Source: Pedobacter sp. HMWF019
GTDB taxonomy: Bacteria > Bacteroidota > Bacteroidia > Sphingobacteriales > Sphingobacteriaceae
DNA: 33,873 nucleotides
Reading direction: 5' to 3'
NCBI RefSeq assembly: GCF_003061025.1
Contig: NZ_QAIL01000401.1
Span: forward strand, 1-33,873
This document shows, one piece after another, positions 16,295 to 25,200 of the stretch. Position 1 is the stretch's first letter, and every line of letters starts with the position of its first letter. Both the position numbers and the translations under genes were made by a program. The notes beneath the pieces were generated by a model. It did not search any database, had not been told where the DNA came from, and saw only the letters and a list, made by a program, of their open reading frames with translations.

Positions 16295-18268
16295 TTAATA
16301 CTTCACAATCTTAAATTCTGTTCTTCTGTTTAGCTGATGTTCGTCCTCAGAACATTTCACACCCTTAGCACAACGGTTTAGCAACTGGCTTTCTCCATGC
16401 CCCTTTGCTTCTATTCGGTTTTTGCTAATACCCTGATCAATGATATATTGCACTGCAGAATTAGCCCTCCGCTGAGAAAGCCATTGGTTGTATTGCTCAT
16501 TGCCCCTGCTGTCGGTATGCGACCCCAGTTCGATCCACATTGTTGGATTATCCTTCATGATTTTGACCAATTTGTCCAATTCTCTGGCTGCATCTTGTCG
16601 AATATTGGCTTTGTTAAAATCATAATAAATGTTCTCCAAACGGATTGCCTTGTTCAAGGTCATCATTTCTAAATACAGGTCCTGTTTCAATACGGCTGAT
16701 GTTGTTAAACCAATTGTACTCACTGAAGCACTATCCCGCCGGAAATCAGTCTTCTCTCCCGTTAAACCATAGCCCGAAGATTCGGCAAGGTTAAACCCAA
16801 AACGACCATCTACGCCGGTTTGTACCTTAAGATTTCCACCTCCTGTTTTCTGTAGCGTCACCACTACATCCCCTAAAGGTTCTGAAGTGCCCTTTTTATA
16901 GACTACACCTTCCAGTCTGAACGCCAGCACCGTTTGCATAACGTAACTGTAAATATCATCACTCCCCAAACCATCCAACCGGTTAGAAGAAAAATAACCT
17001 TTATCTGCCGAAATAGCTTGATAGGCAAAATCATCTTGAGGAGAATTTAAAGGATAACCTGCATTCTCTATCCCACCAAAGTGATCCCCCTTGAATATTA
17101 CCTTGAAAATATCCAGGCCGCCCATTCCTATCCGGCCATCACTGCTAAAGTAAAAATTTCCCTGCTGATCAACCGCAGGACTCCGCTCATTGCCTTCACT
17201 GTTCATTTCAGTCATGTTTACAGGAAGAGCCCAGTCTCCTGAAGCTTCTCTGCAGCAATAGTAAAGATCGGTCCCTCCTTTTCCTCCAGGCATATTGGAC
17301 ACAAAATATAATACCTGACCATCCTTGCTTAAAAAGGGGTCACCAACAGAATAAGCATTCACCTTATTGTATTTGAAGGAAACTGGATTACTCCAGTTTC
17401 CCCGTGCATCTTTTTTCGCACTATAGATTTCTATGTTCACCGTCTGAATTCGCTTACTGTCAAATTTTCCCTTTTTGGGAATCCGGGTCAGTGTAAAATA
17501 GACCTCATTTCCATTGGCATCAAAACTAGCGGAGGCCACATGGTAATCTGTCGGCACATGCAAAGGGAAAAGAGTAACGGGTCCATCTTCCGACTTCTGT
17601 TCATACAAGCTTAAATAGCCATTCCCTGTCCAGCCATATACATTCCGATCTGGAACTTCGGAAGCATCAAACTTCAAAAAAGGCTTTCCTTTTCTTAACA
17701 CTTCCGAAACTGCATTCCTACGATCAGAGCTGAATACAAGTCCATTTTGGTACACCGCAGTTCCCCAGTCAGAAGTCTTACTGTTTAATATTTTCTGGTT
17801 GTCAACAAGTGCAGCTTTTGGTTTTTTCATCCAGCTTGCAGCAGAATCACAACTAACCAGCCAAATCTCCTTTTGCTCCGCATTAACTGTCGTATTCAGC
17901 GTTACATATTTCAAATATTGCACTCGTGCTTCACTGTACTTACTGTTGTTTTGTAGGGCCCGTGCATAATTCAATACATTCTCGGCTCGGCTTTCTGCCA
18001 GCTTTACCGCGATTGCATACCAGCTTTCTGCTTGTTTATAATTTCGAACCTGCTGATTGCAAAAAGCCAAACGCTCTGCTGCATGCAAACTTTCCTTTTT
18101 CTTATAAGCCTGCTCATACAGGTCTATAGCTTTATCGTAATTATATAAATCATAAGCTACATCAGCTTCTTTAATAACATATTGTGCTTTCACAACACCA
18201 GTAGAACACAACAATATAATCGCTGCACAGCAAACAAACAATGTCTTTTCAAATGGAATCCACTTCAT
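16295..18268 (-). CDS. OmpA-family protein with TPR, PD40 propeller and CarboxypepD-like domains
   Basis: The 657-residue protein has a signal peptide (about 1-28), TPR-like helices at about 30-150 (AYDLYNYDKAIDLYEQAYKK), and a WD40-like PD40 propeller at about 165-440 with repeats such as DPFLSKDGQVLYFVSNMPGG and FYFSSDGRIGMGGLDIF. A CarboxypepD-regulatory-like domain lies at about 455-530. A C-terminal OmpA peptidoglycan-binding domain at about 545-657 carries YYDFNKANI, ELGSHTDSRGNEQYNQWLSQ and LNRRTEF. The OmpA domain should tie the outer membrane to peptidoglycan. This architecture accompanies PorP/SprF proteins in type IX secretion and gliding bacteria. The start codon lies 4 nt after the PorP/SprF stop, so the two are one operon. 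Confidence 0.92.
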   Translation of the reverse strand: MKWIPFEKTLFVCCAAIILLCSTGVVKAQYVIKEADVAYDLYNYDKAIDLYEQAYKKKESLHAAERLAFCNQQVRNYKQAESWYAIAVKLAESRAENVLNYARALQNNSKYSEARVQYLKYVTLNTTVNAEQKEIWLVSCDSAASWMKKPKAALVDNQKILNSKTSDWGTAVYQNGLVFSSDRRNAVSEVLRKGKPFLKFDASEVPDRNVYGWTGNGYLSLYEQKSEDGPVTLFPLHVPTDYHVASASFDANGNEVYFTLTRIPKKGKFDSKRIQTVNIEIYSAKKDARGNWSNPVSFKYNKVNAYSVGDPFLSKDGQVLYFVSNMPGGKGGTDLYYCCREASGDWALPVNMTEMNSEGNERSPAVDQQGNFYFSSDGRIGMGGLDIFKVIFKGDHFGGIENAGYPLNSPQDDFAYQAISADKGYFSSNRLDGLGSDDIYSYVMQTVLAFRLEGVVYKKGTSEPLGDVVVTLQKTGGGNLKVQTGVDGRFGFNLAESSGYGLTGEKTDFRRDSASVSTIGLTTSAVLKQDLYLEMMTLNKAIRLENIYYDFNKANIRQDAARELDKLVKIMKDNPTMWIELGSHTDSRGNEQYNQWLSQRRANSAVQYIIDQGISKNRIEAKGHGESQLLNRCAKGVKCSEDEHQLNRRTEFKIVKY

Positions 18269-18272
18269 TTGC

Positions 18273-19244
18273 TTAAAAATATCTGGGTGTTAACATTCTT
18301 GTCTTTTTGGGCTTGAAGTAATAGCCTATAGAGATTTCATGCGTTCCTCCGCTATATCCCTGTAGTGGCCCTACAGAAAAATCATAGGCATAACCAATGC
18401 GAAAATTACTGGAAGCAAAAATTTCTATTGCTGCTACTACTGAATTTTGCATACTAAGATCGCGTTGCAGGTAGCTTTTGTCATAAAGTTTTACGCCCAT
18501 CCGATAAGATCCACCCACCCATATCCGTTCTCCAAGGAGCAAAAAGGCATTCAAATCCAAACTGGTTGGCCCTGCACGATCATCCTTTAATAGAAAAGAG
18601 GGTTTCAGCAAAAAGTCCTCAGATAAAGGTACCAAGGCACCCGCAGTTAAGTAATAATGAGGCTTAGGTTGGGGGATAAAAGCATAACGGCCAACGTTCA
18701 TATATTGAGAGATCAGGTTATCAGCAGAGAGCCCCGCATAAAAACGGTTGTCAGCGTAATATGCCCCAACCCTCGCATCCGGTACAATGGTGTTCTGGTA
18801 ACCTGTAGGCTGGTCCGGCTCAACTTCGTTAGGGTTCAGTTTCGCTCCGTCAATACCAAGCTGTACCGCGCCTACTCCGAGGCCGAAAGCCAGACGGGCA
18901 CTTCCATCTTCATTCATCCTGATCCGGTAAGCATAATTAGCATACCCAGCCAGGTTGCTCTGTGCGCCCAATTGATCTTTGGAAATTTGCAAGGCCAAGC
19001 CAACATTACCGTCGTTGGCAATGGCATCTAAAGCCAGTGATATCGTTTTTGGCCCTCCGGTAATCCCGGTCCACTGGTTCCTGTAAAACGCGTGAATGTT
19101 CAGCTGTTCTTTGTAGCCCGCGTAGGCTGGATTGATATAGATCCCGTTAAACATATACTGGCTAAACTGAGCATCCTGTTGTGCATGAGCCATGTTAATG
19201 TAGAATATCGTAAGTATAAATAGTAAGAGTCGTCTTTTCTTCAT
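18273..19244 (-). CDS. PorP/SprF-family type IX secretion-associated outer-membrane protein
   Basis: The 323-residue protein has a signal peptide (about 1-21, ending NMAHAQ). It then shows the family hallmark QDAQFSQYMFNGIYINPAYAGY at about 22-43, given here as the two pieces QFSQYMF and INPAYAG, followed by repeated amphipathic strands of an outer-membrane beta-barrel (LAFGLGVGAVQLGIDGA, IWVGGSYRMGVKLYD, FRIGYAYDFSVGPLQGYSGG). SprF/PorP proteins help type IX cargo, often large adhesins, reach the surface. It is the first gene of a two-gene minus-strand operon with the OmpA-family gene. No adhesin gene precedes it here, since the next gene upstream is on the opposite strand. Confidence 0.92.
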   Translation of the reverse strand: MKKRRLLLFILTIFYINMAHAQQDAQFSQYMFNGIYINPAYAGYKEQLNIHAFYRNQWTGITGGPKTISLALDAIANDGNVGLALQISKDQLGAQSNLAGYANYAYRIRMNEDGSARLAFGLGVGAVQLGIDGAKLNPNEVEPDQPTGYQNTIVPDARVGAYYADNRFYAGLSADNLISQYMNVGRYAFIPQPKPHYYLTAGALVPLSEDFLLKPSFLLKDDRAGPTSLDLNAFLLLGERIWVGGSYRMGVKLYDKSYLQRDLSMQNSVVAAIEIFASSNFRIGYAYDFSVGPLQGYSGGTHEISIGYYFKPKKTRMLTPRYF

Positions 19245-19444
19245 AAGTTATACCCCTTTGAAGGTTTAACCAACAAGATATAAGTCAGTAAAAATAGTTT
19301 ACTTGACAGCAATATCTATATACTCCCGTGTTCATTTTCTGTTCATTTTTATTAACTTTTAAATCTTTATTAAATAGGAATATGAATGTAGCATTTTCAA
19401 TGTTGTCTTCGTTTTACCTCTAAACCAATTTAAACGATCTAAAT

Positions 19445-20131
19445 ATGAACCTCAAAATGAAAAAAATCATACTATTATTTATCTCGGTAGTCTTGCTGTT
19501 CTCCTGTAAAAAAGACCAACAAGACAAACCTTTTGAAGAAACCATTTCCAGCGGTAAAAAATGGGGTATCCAGATTGGAAGTTCACCAGCAGCTGTCTAT
19601 ACCCAAATCCAAAAAATGAGTAAAGAAAAAGAATTCAGCACAATCATTATAGCCAATCAAAAAACGTATTCCAAACCAGAAGAATTGAAGGATCGTCTGG
19701 AATTATACCAAGGCCTTTCTCTTGAAAAAACCGATCCGGCAGCCCGCCTGTTCTTCCAGTTTTATCAAGGTAAAATAGTTTATATAGCTGATTTTAGTAC
19801 TAATCCATCGGACCTTACAAAATGGCCTAAGGATGCGACAGATGAAATGGCCATTCACAAAAACGATCCGGTAAATACCTTATATGCTAAGTTGGTGAAT
19901 CTCTATAAAATACCAGCCTATGCTAACTATAAAATGCGGTTATCTGTTAAACAACTGGATACAGCTTTTGATCAGGATATGGCTGTTGATGAAGAATGGG
20001 ACTTTAACTTTTCAGTACCACTTAAAGTTAACGACGGAACAATGGGCAGTTCTTATGTCAGATTGATTTTCAAAAACAACAAGCTTAGCCTCATTAAACA
20101 CTCTTATACCGTAGGTATCGTATATAATTAA
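19445..20131 (+). CDS. Putative surface lipoprotein, unknown function
   Basis: The 228-residue protein has a lipoprotein signal with the lipobox LLFSC (Cys21). The following KKDQQD resembles the surface-export signal of Bacteroidota lipoproteins, as in the two SusD proteins. The mature part contains GIQIGSSPAAVYTQIQK and is otherwise not recognised. The ATG at 19457 (MKKIILLF) is an equally good start and gives a more usual signal peptide. It is divergent from the PorP/OmpA operon, with 200 nt between, and is followed by its own terminator, so it is probably monocistronic. Confidence 0.72.
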   Translation: MNLKMKKIILLFISVVLLFSCKKDQQDKPFEETISSGKKWGIQIGSSPAAVYTQIQKMSKEKEFSTIIIANQKTYSKPEELKDRLELYQGLSLEKTDPAARLFFQFYQGKIVYIADFSTNPSDLTKWPKDATDEMAIHKNDPVNTLYAKLVNLYKIPAYANYKMRLSVKQLDTAFDQDMAVDEEWDFNFSVPLKVNDGTMGSSYVRLIFKNNKLSLIKHSYTVGIVYN

Positions 20132-20152
20132 AACACACACAATGAAAAAAGT

Positions 20153-20178
20153 AAGGGGGAAGTGCTCCCCTTTGCTTT
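20153..20178 (+). terminator. Intrinsic terminator after the lipoprotein gene
   Basis: AAGGGGGA (20153-20160) pairs with TCCCCTTT (20166-20173), including one G-U pair, around the 5-nt loop AGTGC, and is followed by GCTTTTT. It separates the lipoprotein gene from the second sigma-factor locus. Confidence 0.75.
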
Positions 20179-20232
20179 TTATATCTTTTCAGCGTTCCCT
20201 ATTTGCTGCAGATTTAACACAACAACAATAAG

Positions 20233-20267
20233 AAATAAACATTAAGTATAAGATATAATGTTTATTT
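20233..20267. repeat. 12-bp perfect inverted repeat upstream of the second ECF sigma gene
   Basis: AAATAAACATTA at 20233-20244 and its exact reverse complement TAATGTTTATTT at 20256-20267 are separated by 11 nt, ending 22 nt before the sigma start codon. It could be an operator or a leader hairpin. It overlaps TTATTTTG (20262-20269), which is one base from the TAnnTTTG -7 consensus. No T-run follows it, so it is not a normal terminator. Locus 1 has no equivalent. Confidence 0.65.
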
Positions 20268-20289
20268 TGTGTTTTCATTGCAGACATAT

Positions 20290-20871
20290 ATGATCGCTTA
20301 TAATTTGCTTTCTGATGAGGAACTTATGGTGCTTTTAAAAGCGCGCAACCACAGGGCCTATGAGGAAATTTATAAAAGATATTGGGGCATACTTTACAGG
20401 TATTCCAAGAAAATGCTACAAAATGAAGAGGAATCAAAAGATGTGATCCAGGATGTTTTTGTCATGATCTGGGCTAAATCATCAACTATTGATCTCCATA
20501 CTTCTTTATCTGCTTTTTTATATGCTAGTGTTCGAAACAGTATCTTAAGGCTATTTGAAAAAGGAAAGATCAAAGAACGCTATATGAATTCACTGGAGAA
20601 ATTCATAGATGAAGGCACAGATATTACAGATCATCTGATCCGCAACCGGGAATTATCCAACCGCATAGAAAGTGAGATCTCCAAACTCCCACCTAAAATG
20701 AGAGAAGTTTTTGAATTGAGCAGAAAAGTACACCTCTCTCAAAAAGAAATTGCCTGTAAGATGGAAATTTCTGATAAAACGGTAAAAAAACAAATGAACA
20801 ACGCCATTAAAATATTAAAACTCAAATTGGGTGCAGCTATGGCAATTCTACTGTTTTTCCATTTTTTTTAA
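20290..20871 (+). CDS. ECF-type RNA polymerase sigma-70 factor (locus 2)
   Basis: The 193-residue protein (from 20290) has sigma region 2 at about residues 25-65 (AYEEIYKRYWGILYRYSKKM, VIQDVFVMIWAKSS) and region 4 at about 125-180 (RIESEISKLPPKMREVFELS, then SQKEIACKMEISDKTVKKQM). It should be released by the FecR protein encoded 87 nt downstream and drive the second susC/susD operon. The frame is open upstream to a GTG at 20269, but that start would fall against the inverted repeat; the ATG at 20290 (MIAYNLLSDEELM) fits the family N-terminus better. The C-terminus ends in a markedly hydrophobic tail (LGAAMAILLFFHFF). Confidence 0.92.
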   Translation: MIAYNLLSDEELMVLLKARNHRAYEEIYKRYWGILYRYSKKMLQNEEESKDVIQDVFVMIWAKSSTIDLHTSLSAFLYASVRNSILRLFEKGKIKERYMNSLEKFIDEGTDITDHLIRNRELSNRIESEISKLPPKMREVFELSRKVHLSQKEIACKMEISDKTVKKQMNNAIKILKLKLGAAMAILLFFHFF

Positions 20872-20873
20872 AC

Positions 20874-20912
20874 TTTTTTAAAATATTTTTCAATTTCCTC
20901 TACTACCTGGGT
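20874..20912 (+). promoter_or_regulatory. Sigma-fecR intergenic element, locus 2
   Basis: Six T (20874-20879) followed by AAAA, then 29 nt later GGGT (20909-20912). This mirrors locus 1, where the spacing is 30 nt. The fecR start is 46 nt past the GGGT here against 23 nt in locus 1. Function is unknown; an autoregulatory sigma-dependent element is one reading. Confidence 0.35.
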
Positions 20913-20958
20913 CCTTACAAATGCTCTTATGTAAAAACGCCCTAACTGGTAATATAGA

Positions 20959-22101
20959 ATGAAGAATAAAAGAGCGAAAAAATTAATATCCAGATACCTG
21001 GAAGGCAAAGGTAACTCTAAAGAAGAATCTCTTGTGGAAAGCTGGTATTTAGAAGAAACCAAAGACAGGCCTCAGGATATTGACCCGCTTGATTATCCGG
21101 AGATGGAAAAAGTACTCTGGGAAAACATCAGCCGGCAGAACAGTATAAAATATCCTTTCAAAAAAACACTTTGCTGGTCGGTTGCTGCCGCTGCTGTAAT
21201 TACAATATTGGGGGTTTCGTTATACTTCATGAAACCAACCAACTCAAGGGGTAATTTAACAGACTTTGCAAAAACAGATTTGCCTGCCGGTGGCAACAAG
21301 GCTGTTCTTACTTTAGCCGATGGCTCTAAAATTGTGCTTGAAGATGCTCTAAAGGGTACCATTGCAAAACAATCCGGAATATTAATCACCAAGACCGCAG
21401 ACGGTCAATTGGTTTACACCCAACAGGCAAACTTAAGACCAAATGATGCAGGTAGTTCTGCTGCTTTAAACACCATTGAAACACCTAAAGGCGGTCAGTA
21501 CCAGATCAATCTGCCCGATGGCACTAAGGTATGGCTAAATGCAGCCTCCAGTTTAAGTTATCCGGCCAGATTTAGCGGGCAACAAAGAAGGGTCATTTTA
21601 AAAGGAGAAGCATATTTCGAAGTGGCCAAGAACAAAAAAATGCCCTTTATTGTAAATAGTGAGCGACAAAACATTGAGGTGTTGGGTACACATTTCAATG
21701 TAAACGCTTACGACGACGAGCGAACAACAAAAACCACACTAGCCGAAGGCAGTGTAAAAGTATCTTTAACCAATAATAGTGGAGATACTCAAATACTGGC
21801 TCCTGGCCAGCAGGCAGTTGTTGACCATCAGATTAAAGTACAATCTGTTGATATCGAAGAGGCCCTGGCCTGGAAAGAGGGCATTTTCATGTTCAACAAT
21901 GAGAACCTGGAGAGCATTTTGAGAAAAGTATCCCGTTGGTATAATGTAGACATTGAATTTCAGCAAAATCAACTTCGTGAAAAATATTTTACTGGTACAG
22001 TCTCCAGATTTGGCCGTGTATCACAGATCTTAAAAACATTGGAATTAACCGAATCTGTTCACTTTAAAATAGAAGGGAGGAAAATTATCGTTTTAAAATG
22101 A
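20959..22101 (+). CDS. FecR-family anti-sigma factor (locus 2)
   Basis: The 380-residue protein has a cytoplasmic sigma-binding N-terminus (1-68), a membrane helix at about 70-91 (LCWSVAAAAVITILGVSLYF), a periplasmic FecR domain at about 170-270 (ETPKGGQYQINLPDGTKVWL, GEAYFEV), and a C-terminal DUF4974 domain at about 312-378 (GIFMFNNENLESILRKVSRW). It is expected to inhibit the sigma factor encoded just upstream until the SusC STN domain signals. The start at 20959 is the only sensible Met, with no clear ribosome binding site. Confidence 0.93.
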   Translation: MKNKRAKKLISRYLEGKGNSKEESLVESWYLEETKDRPQDIDPLDYPEMEKVLWENISRQNSIKYPFKKTLCWSVAAAAVITILGVSLYFMKPTNSRGNLTDFAKTDLPAGGNKAVLTLADGSKIVLEDALKGTIAKQSGILITKTADGQLVYTQQANLRPNDAGSSAALNTIETPKGGQYQINLPDGTKVWLNAASSLSYPARFSGQQRRVILKGEAYFEVAKNKKMPFIVNSERQNIEVLGTHFNVNAYDDERTTKTTLAEGSVKVSLTNNSGDTQILAPGQQAVVDHQIKVQSVDIEEALAWKEGIFMFNNENLESILRKVSRWYNVDIEFQQNQLREKYFTGTVSRFGRVSQILKTLELTESVHFKIEGRKIIVLK

Positions 22102-22128
22102 GCCAACCGCTTTGTTCCAAAAGAAAAA

Positions 22129-22177
22129 ATCAGTGATGCCTCGGAACACCACTGATCTATGTTCGCAGTATACTGCG
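22129..22177 (+). promoter_or_regulatory. Two hairpins in the fecR-susC gap, locus 2
   Basis: Hairpin one: ATCAGTG (22129-22135) pairs with CACTGAT (22150-22156) around a 14-nt loop. Hairpin two: a perfect 14-bp palindrome, CGCAGTATACTGCG, at 22164-22177. The susC start lies 86 nt beyond hairpin one. The position and the CAGTG/CACTG core match hairpin one of locus 1 although the loops differ. No T-run follows. Confidence 0.5.
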
Positions 22178-22242
22178 CGCTGAATATGGGCTAGCAAAAT
22201 AAATTAGGATATACAATACTTAAACCCACAACAAACAATCAA

Positions 22243-25200
22243 ATGTATAAAATTTATACGGGCTTTTTACATAGGGCAGGTACCTATATGGCCAAATTTT
22301 TACCAAAAACCGCATTAAAAAGGCAGTTGATAATGAATGTTAAACTTACTTCCCTGCTCATGCTTGCCTTCCTGGTCCAGGCCAGTGCCAGTATCCGTGC
22401 GCAGAATATCTCTTTAACAGGAAAAAACATCAGCATAAAATCCGTTTTTAAGGAAATCAGAAAGCAAACCGGGTACAATGTTCTCTGGGAGCAGGATAAA
22501 CTTAAAACCAACCGCACCATCAGTGTCAAATTTAAAAACACGCCCCTTAATGAGGTTATGGTAGCATGCCTGGAAGGGCAAAACTTAAGCTTTTCAATTG
22601 AGGCCAATACCGTTGTCATTAAACCTTCTTCCACTTCTTTCTTCGAAAAACTGATCAGGATCTTTACAGATATAGAAATTAAGGGAAAGATTCTGGATGA
22701 AAAAGGAATGCCTATGCCATACGTTTCTATCTTGATTAAGGGTACCAAAACCTGGTACAAGTCAGATCAGAATGGAAATTTCAGCCTCAAGGTTTCTAAT
22801 AATGATGCGATACTTGTGCTTTCTTACATGGGCTATCAAACACAAGAGGTCTCTCTTAAAACATCTAATGAGTTGTCGGTTAAAATGGTTCCTGCACTTT
22901 CTGATTTGAATGAAGTAGTGGTCGTAGGTTATGGTACGCAAAAAAGGGCAAACTTAACGGGAGCAGTAGATGCCATTACAGCTAAACAACTAGATGACAG
23001 ACCTATCGCCAATTTAGGACAGGGTTTACAGGGATTGATTCCTAACCTGAATATTTCGATTGCCAATGGAGCACCTAATACTGCACCAGAATTCAATATT
23101 CGTGGTTTTACTTCTATTAATGGTGGCAAGCCTTTAATCCTGGTAGACAATATCCCCTACTCTTCTTCTGAACTTCTGTCTTTAAATACCTCTGACATTG
23201 AAAGTGTTTCCGTTTTGAAAGATGCAGCATCTGCAGCAATTTATGGGGCAAGAGCAGCTTTCGGTGTAGTGTTGATTACCACCAAGTCTGCAAAAAGTGA
23301 TAAACTCAATGTCAGCTTTAATGCTTATACCGCCATTCGGACCGTTGGAAAACTGCCGGATCTGGTGACGGATCCATATACGGTTTTGCAAATGAAGAAC
23401 CAGGCTGCCTATCCTCTATATAATCCGGCTTACAGCCCAGCTTTGGTTGAAGCTGCACGTTTGCGTTCTTTAGACATGTCATTGCCCAGTGTTATCATTG
23501 ATCCAAACGATCCTAATAAATGGTTCTATATTGGAAATACAAACTGGATTAAAGAGGCCTATAATAATTCAGCTCCTACCTATAATGCCAATCTTACACT
23601 CTCTAAAAAGACTGATCAACTAAGTTACTACTTGTCTGCTGGTTATTACAATCAGCAAGGCTTGGTAAAAAATGCCAATGAAAAGAACAATCGGTACAAC
23701 ATGCGGGCAAAAGTAGATTTAAATGTAACCAAATGGCTTACTCTATCTAACAATACGGTACTTAGCCAGGGAGGTTATGAAACCCCGACCATTGTGAACG
23801 GCGGAGGTTATTTTCAACAAATCAATCGCTCCAATGTGATTGATGTACCTAGAAATCCAGACGGATCTTGGACTTCAGCAGGAGCTAGTGTATTGGGCGC
23901 AGCGCAGGAAGGCGGAAGAATAAACGTTAACAGCCACACCGTACAGACCACTTTCTCCTTTAATACTTCACTGATTAAAGATGTATGGAGCTTAAAAGGG
24001 GACGCAACTTTTCGCAGAATTGACACGCTCTCCAGGTCTTATGAAATTCCTGTAGCTTATAAAACGGGGCCAAATTTATCTCCACCCTTAACCTCCACAA
24101 CCAGCGCCAAAGATCAGAACACAAACATTAAATATGATGTGGTTAATGTCTATACGGACGCACATAAAAAACTTGGGAATCATTTTATTTCGGGATTAGT
24201 TGGTTATAACCAGGAACATTCCATCAACACCTATTTTCAGGCCGACCGTAAACAGCTGATTTCTACCAACATTCCATCAATCAATCTCGCTACGGGCGAT
24301 CAAACCACGACGGAAAACATTAAAGAATGGGCAGTTCAAGGGCTTTTCTACCGTTTAAACTATAACTATAAAGAGAAATACCTGCTGGAGTTTAACGGCC
24401 GTTATGATGGTTCATCCAGATTTGCTGCTGGCCGGAGATGGGTATTTGTTCCTTCAGCCTCTGCCGGATGGATACTTTCTGAAGAAAACTTCTTTGAACC
24501 TGTAAAGAAAGCCCTTCACATGGATCAGTTTAAGATCAGAGGGTCTTATGGGGTATTGGGAAATCAATCTTCTGTGAATGAATACGATTATCTGTCTATA
24601 TTAAAAAGCGCTAAAGGTGGACAGATCCTGGATGGTAAACAAGTAACCTATGTAAATCCTCCGGCGGCAATTTCAGATAATTTTACCTGGGAAAAAGTAT
24701 CCACGGTCAATGTCGGTGCCGACCTGAGCTTCTTAAACAACAAACTGGAGCTAAACTTAGATAAATACACCCGGTACACAAAAAACATGCTCGTTCCCGG
24801 AAAACCATTGCCGGGGGTTTTCGGAGCAGTTTCACCTACAACCAATGCAGCCGACCTGAAAACAAACGGTTGGGAACTGAAACTGAGCTGGAAAGATAAT
24901 GTTCCGGTAGCCGGCTCTCCATTAAGTTATAACGTCACCTTTGCCTTAAGTGATAGCAAAACATTCATTACCCGTTTCGACAATCCTACAAATTCCCTAA
25001 CCGATTACTATAAGGGTATGGAAATTGGCGAGATCTGGGGCTTACAAACAGAAGGCTTTTTCCAGAATGCGGCCGACTTGAAAAATCACGCCGATCAAAC
25101 TGCAGTAGGTGAAGATGATGATAACTATCAATACTACGTAGGTGACATCAAATTTAAAGACCGGAATAAAGATGGAAAAGTTGATTTTGGCAACAATACC

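Noticed and set aside
20269..20289. GTG start for the second sigma factor
   Set aside because: It adds seven residues with no homology expected and lies against the inverted repeat; the ATG at 20290 fits the family better.
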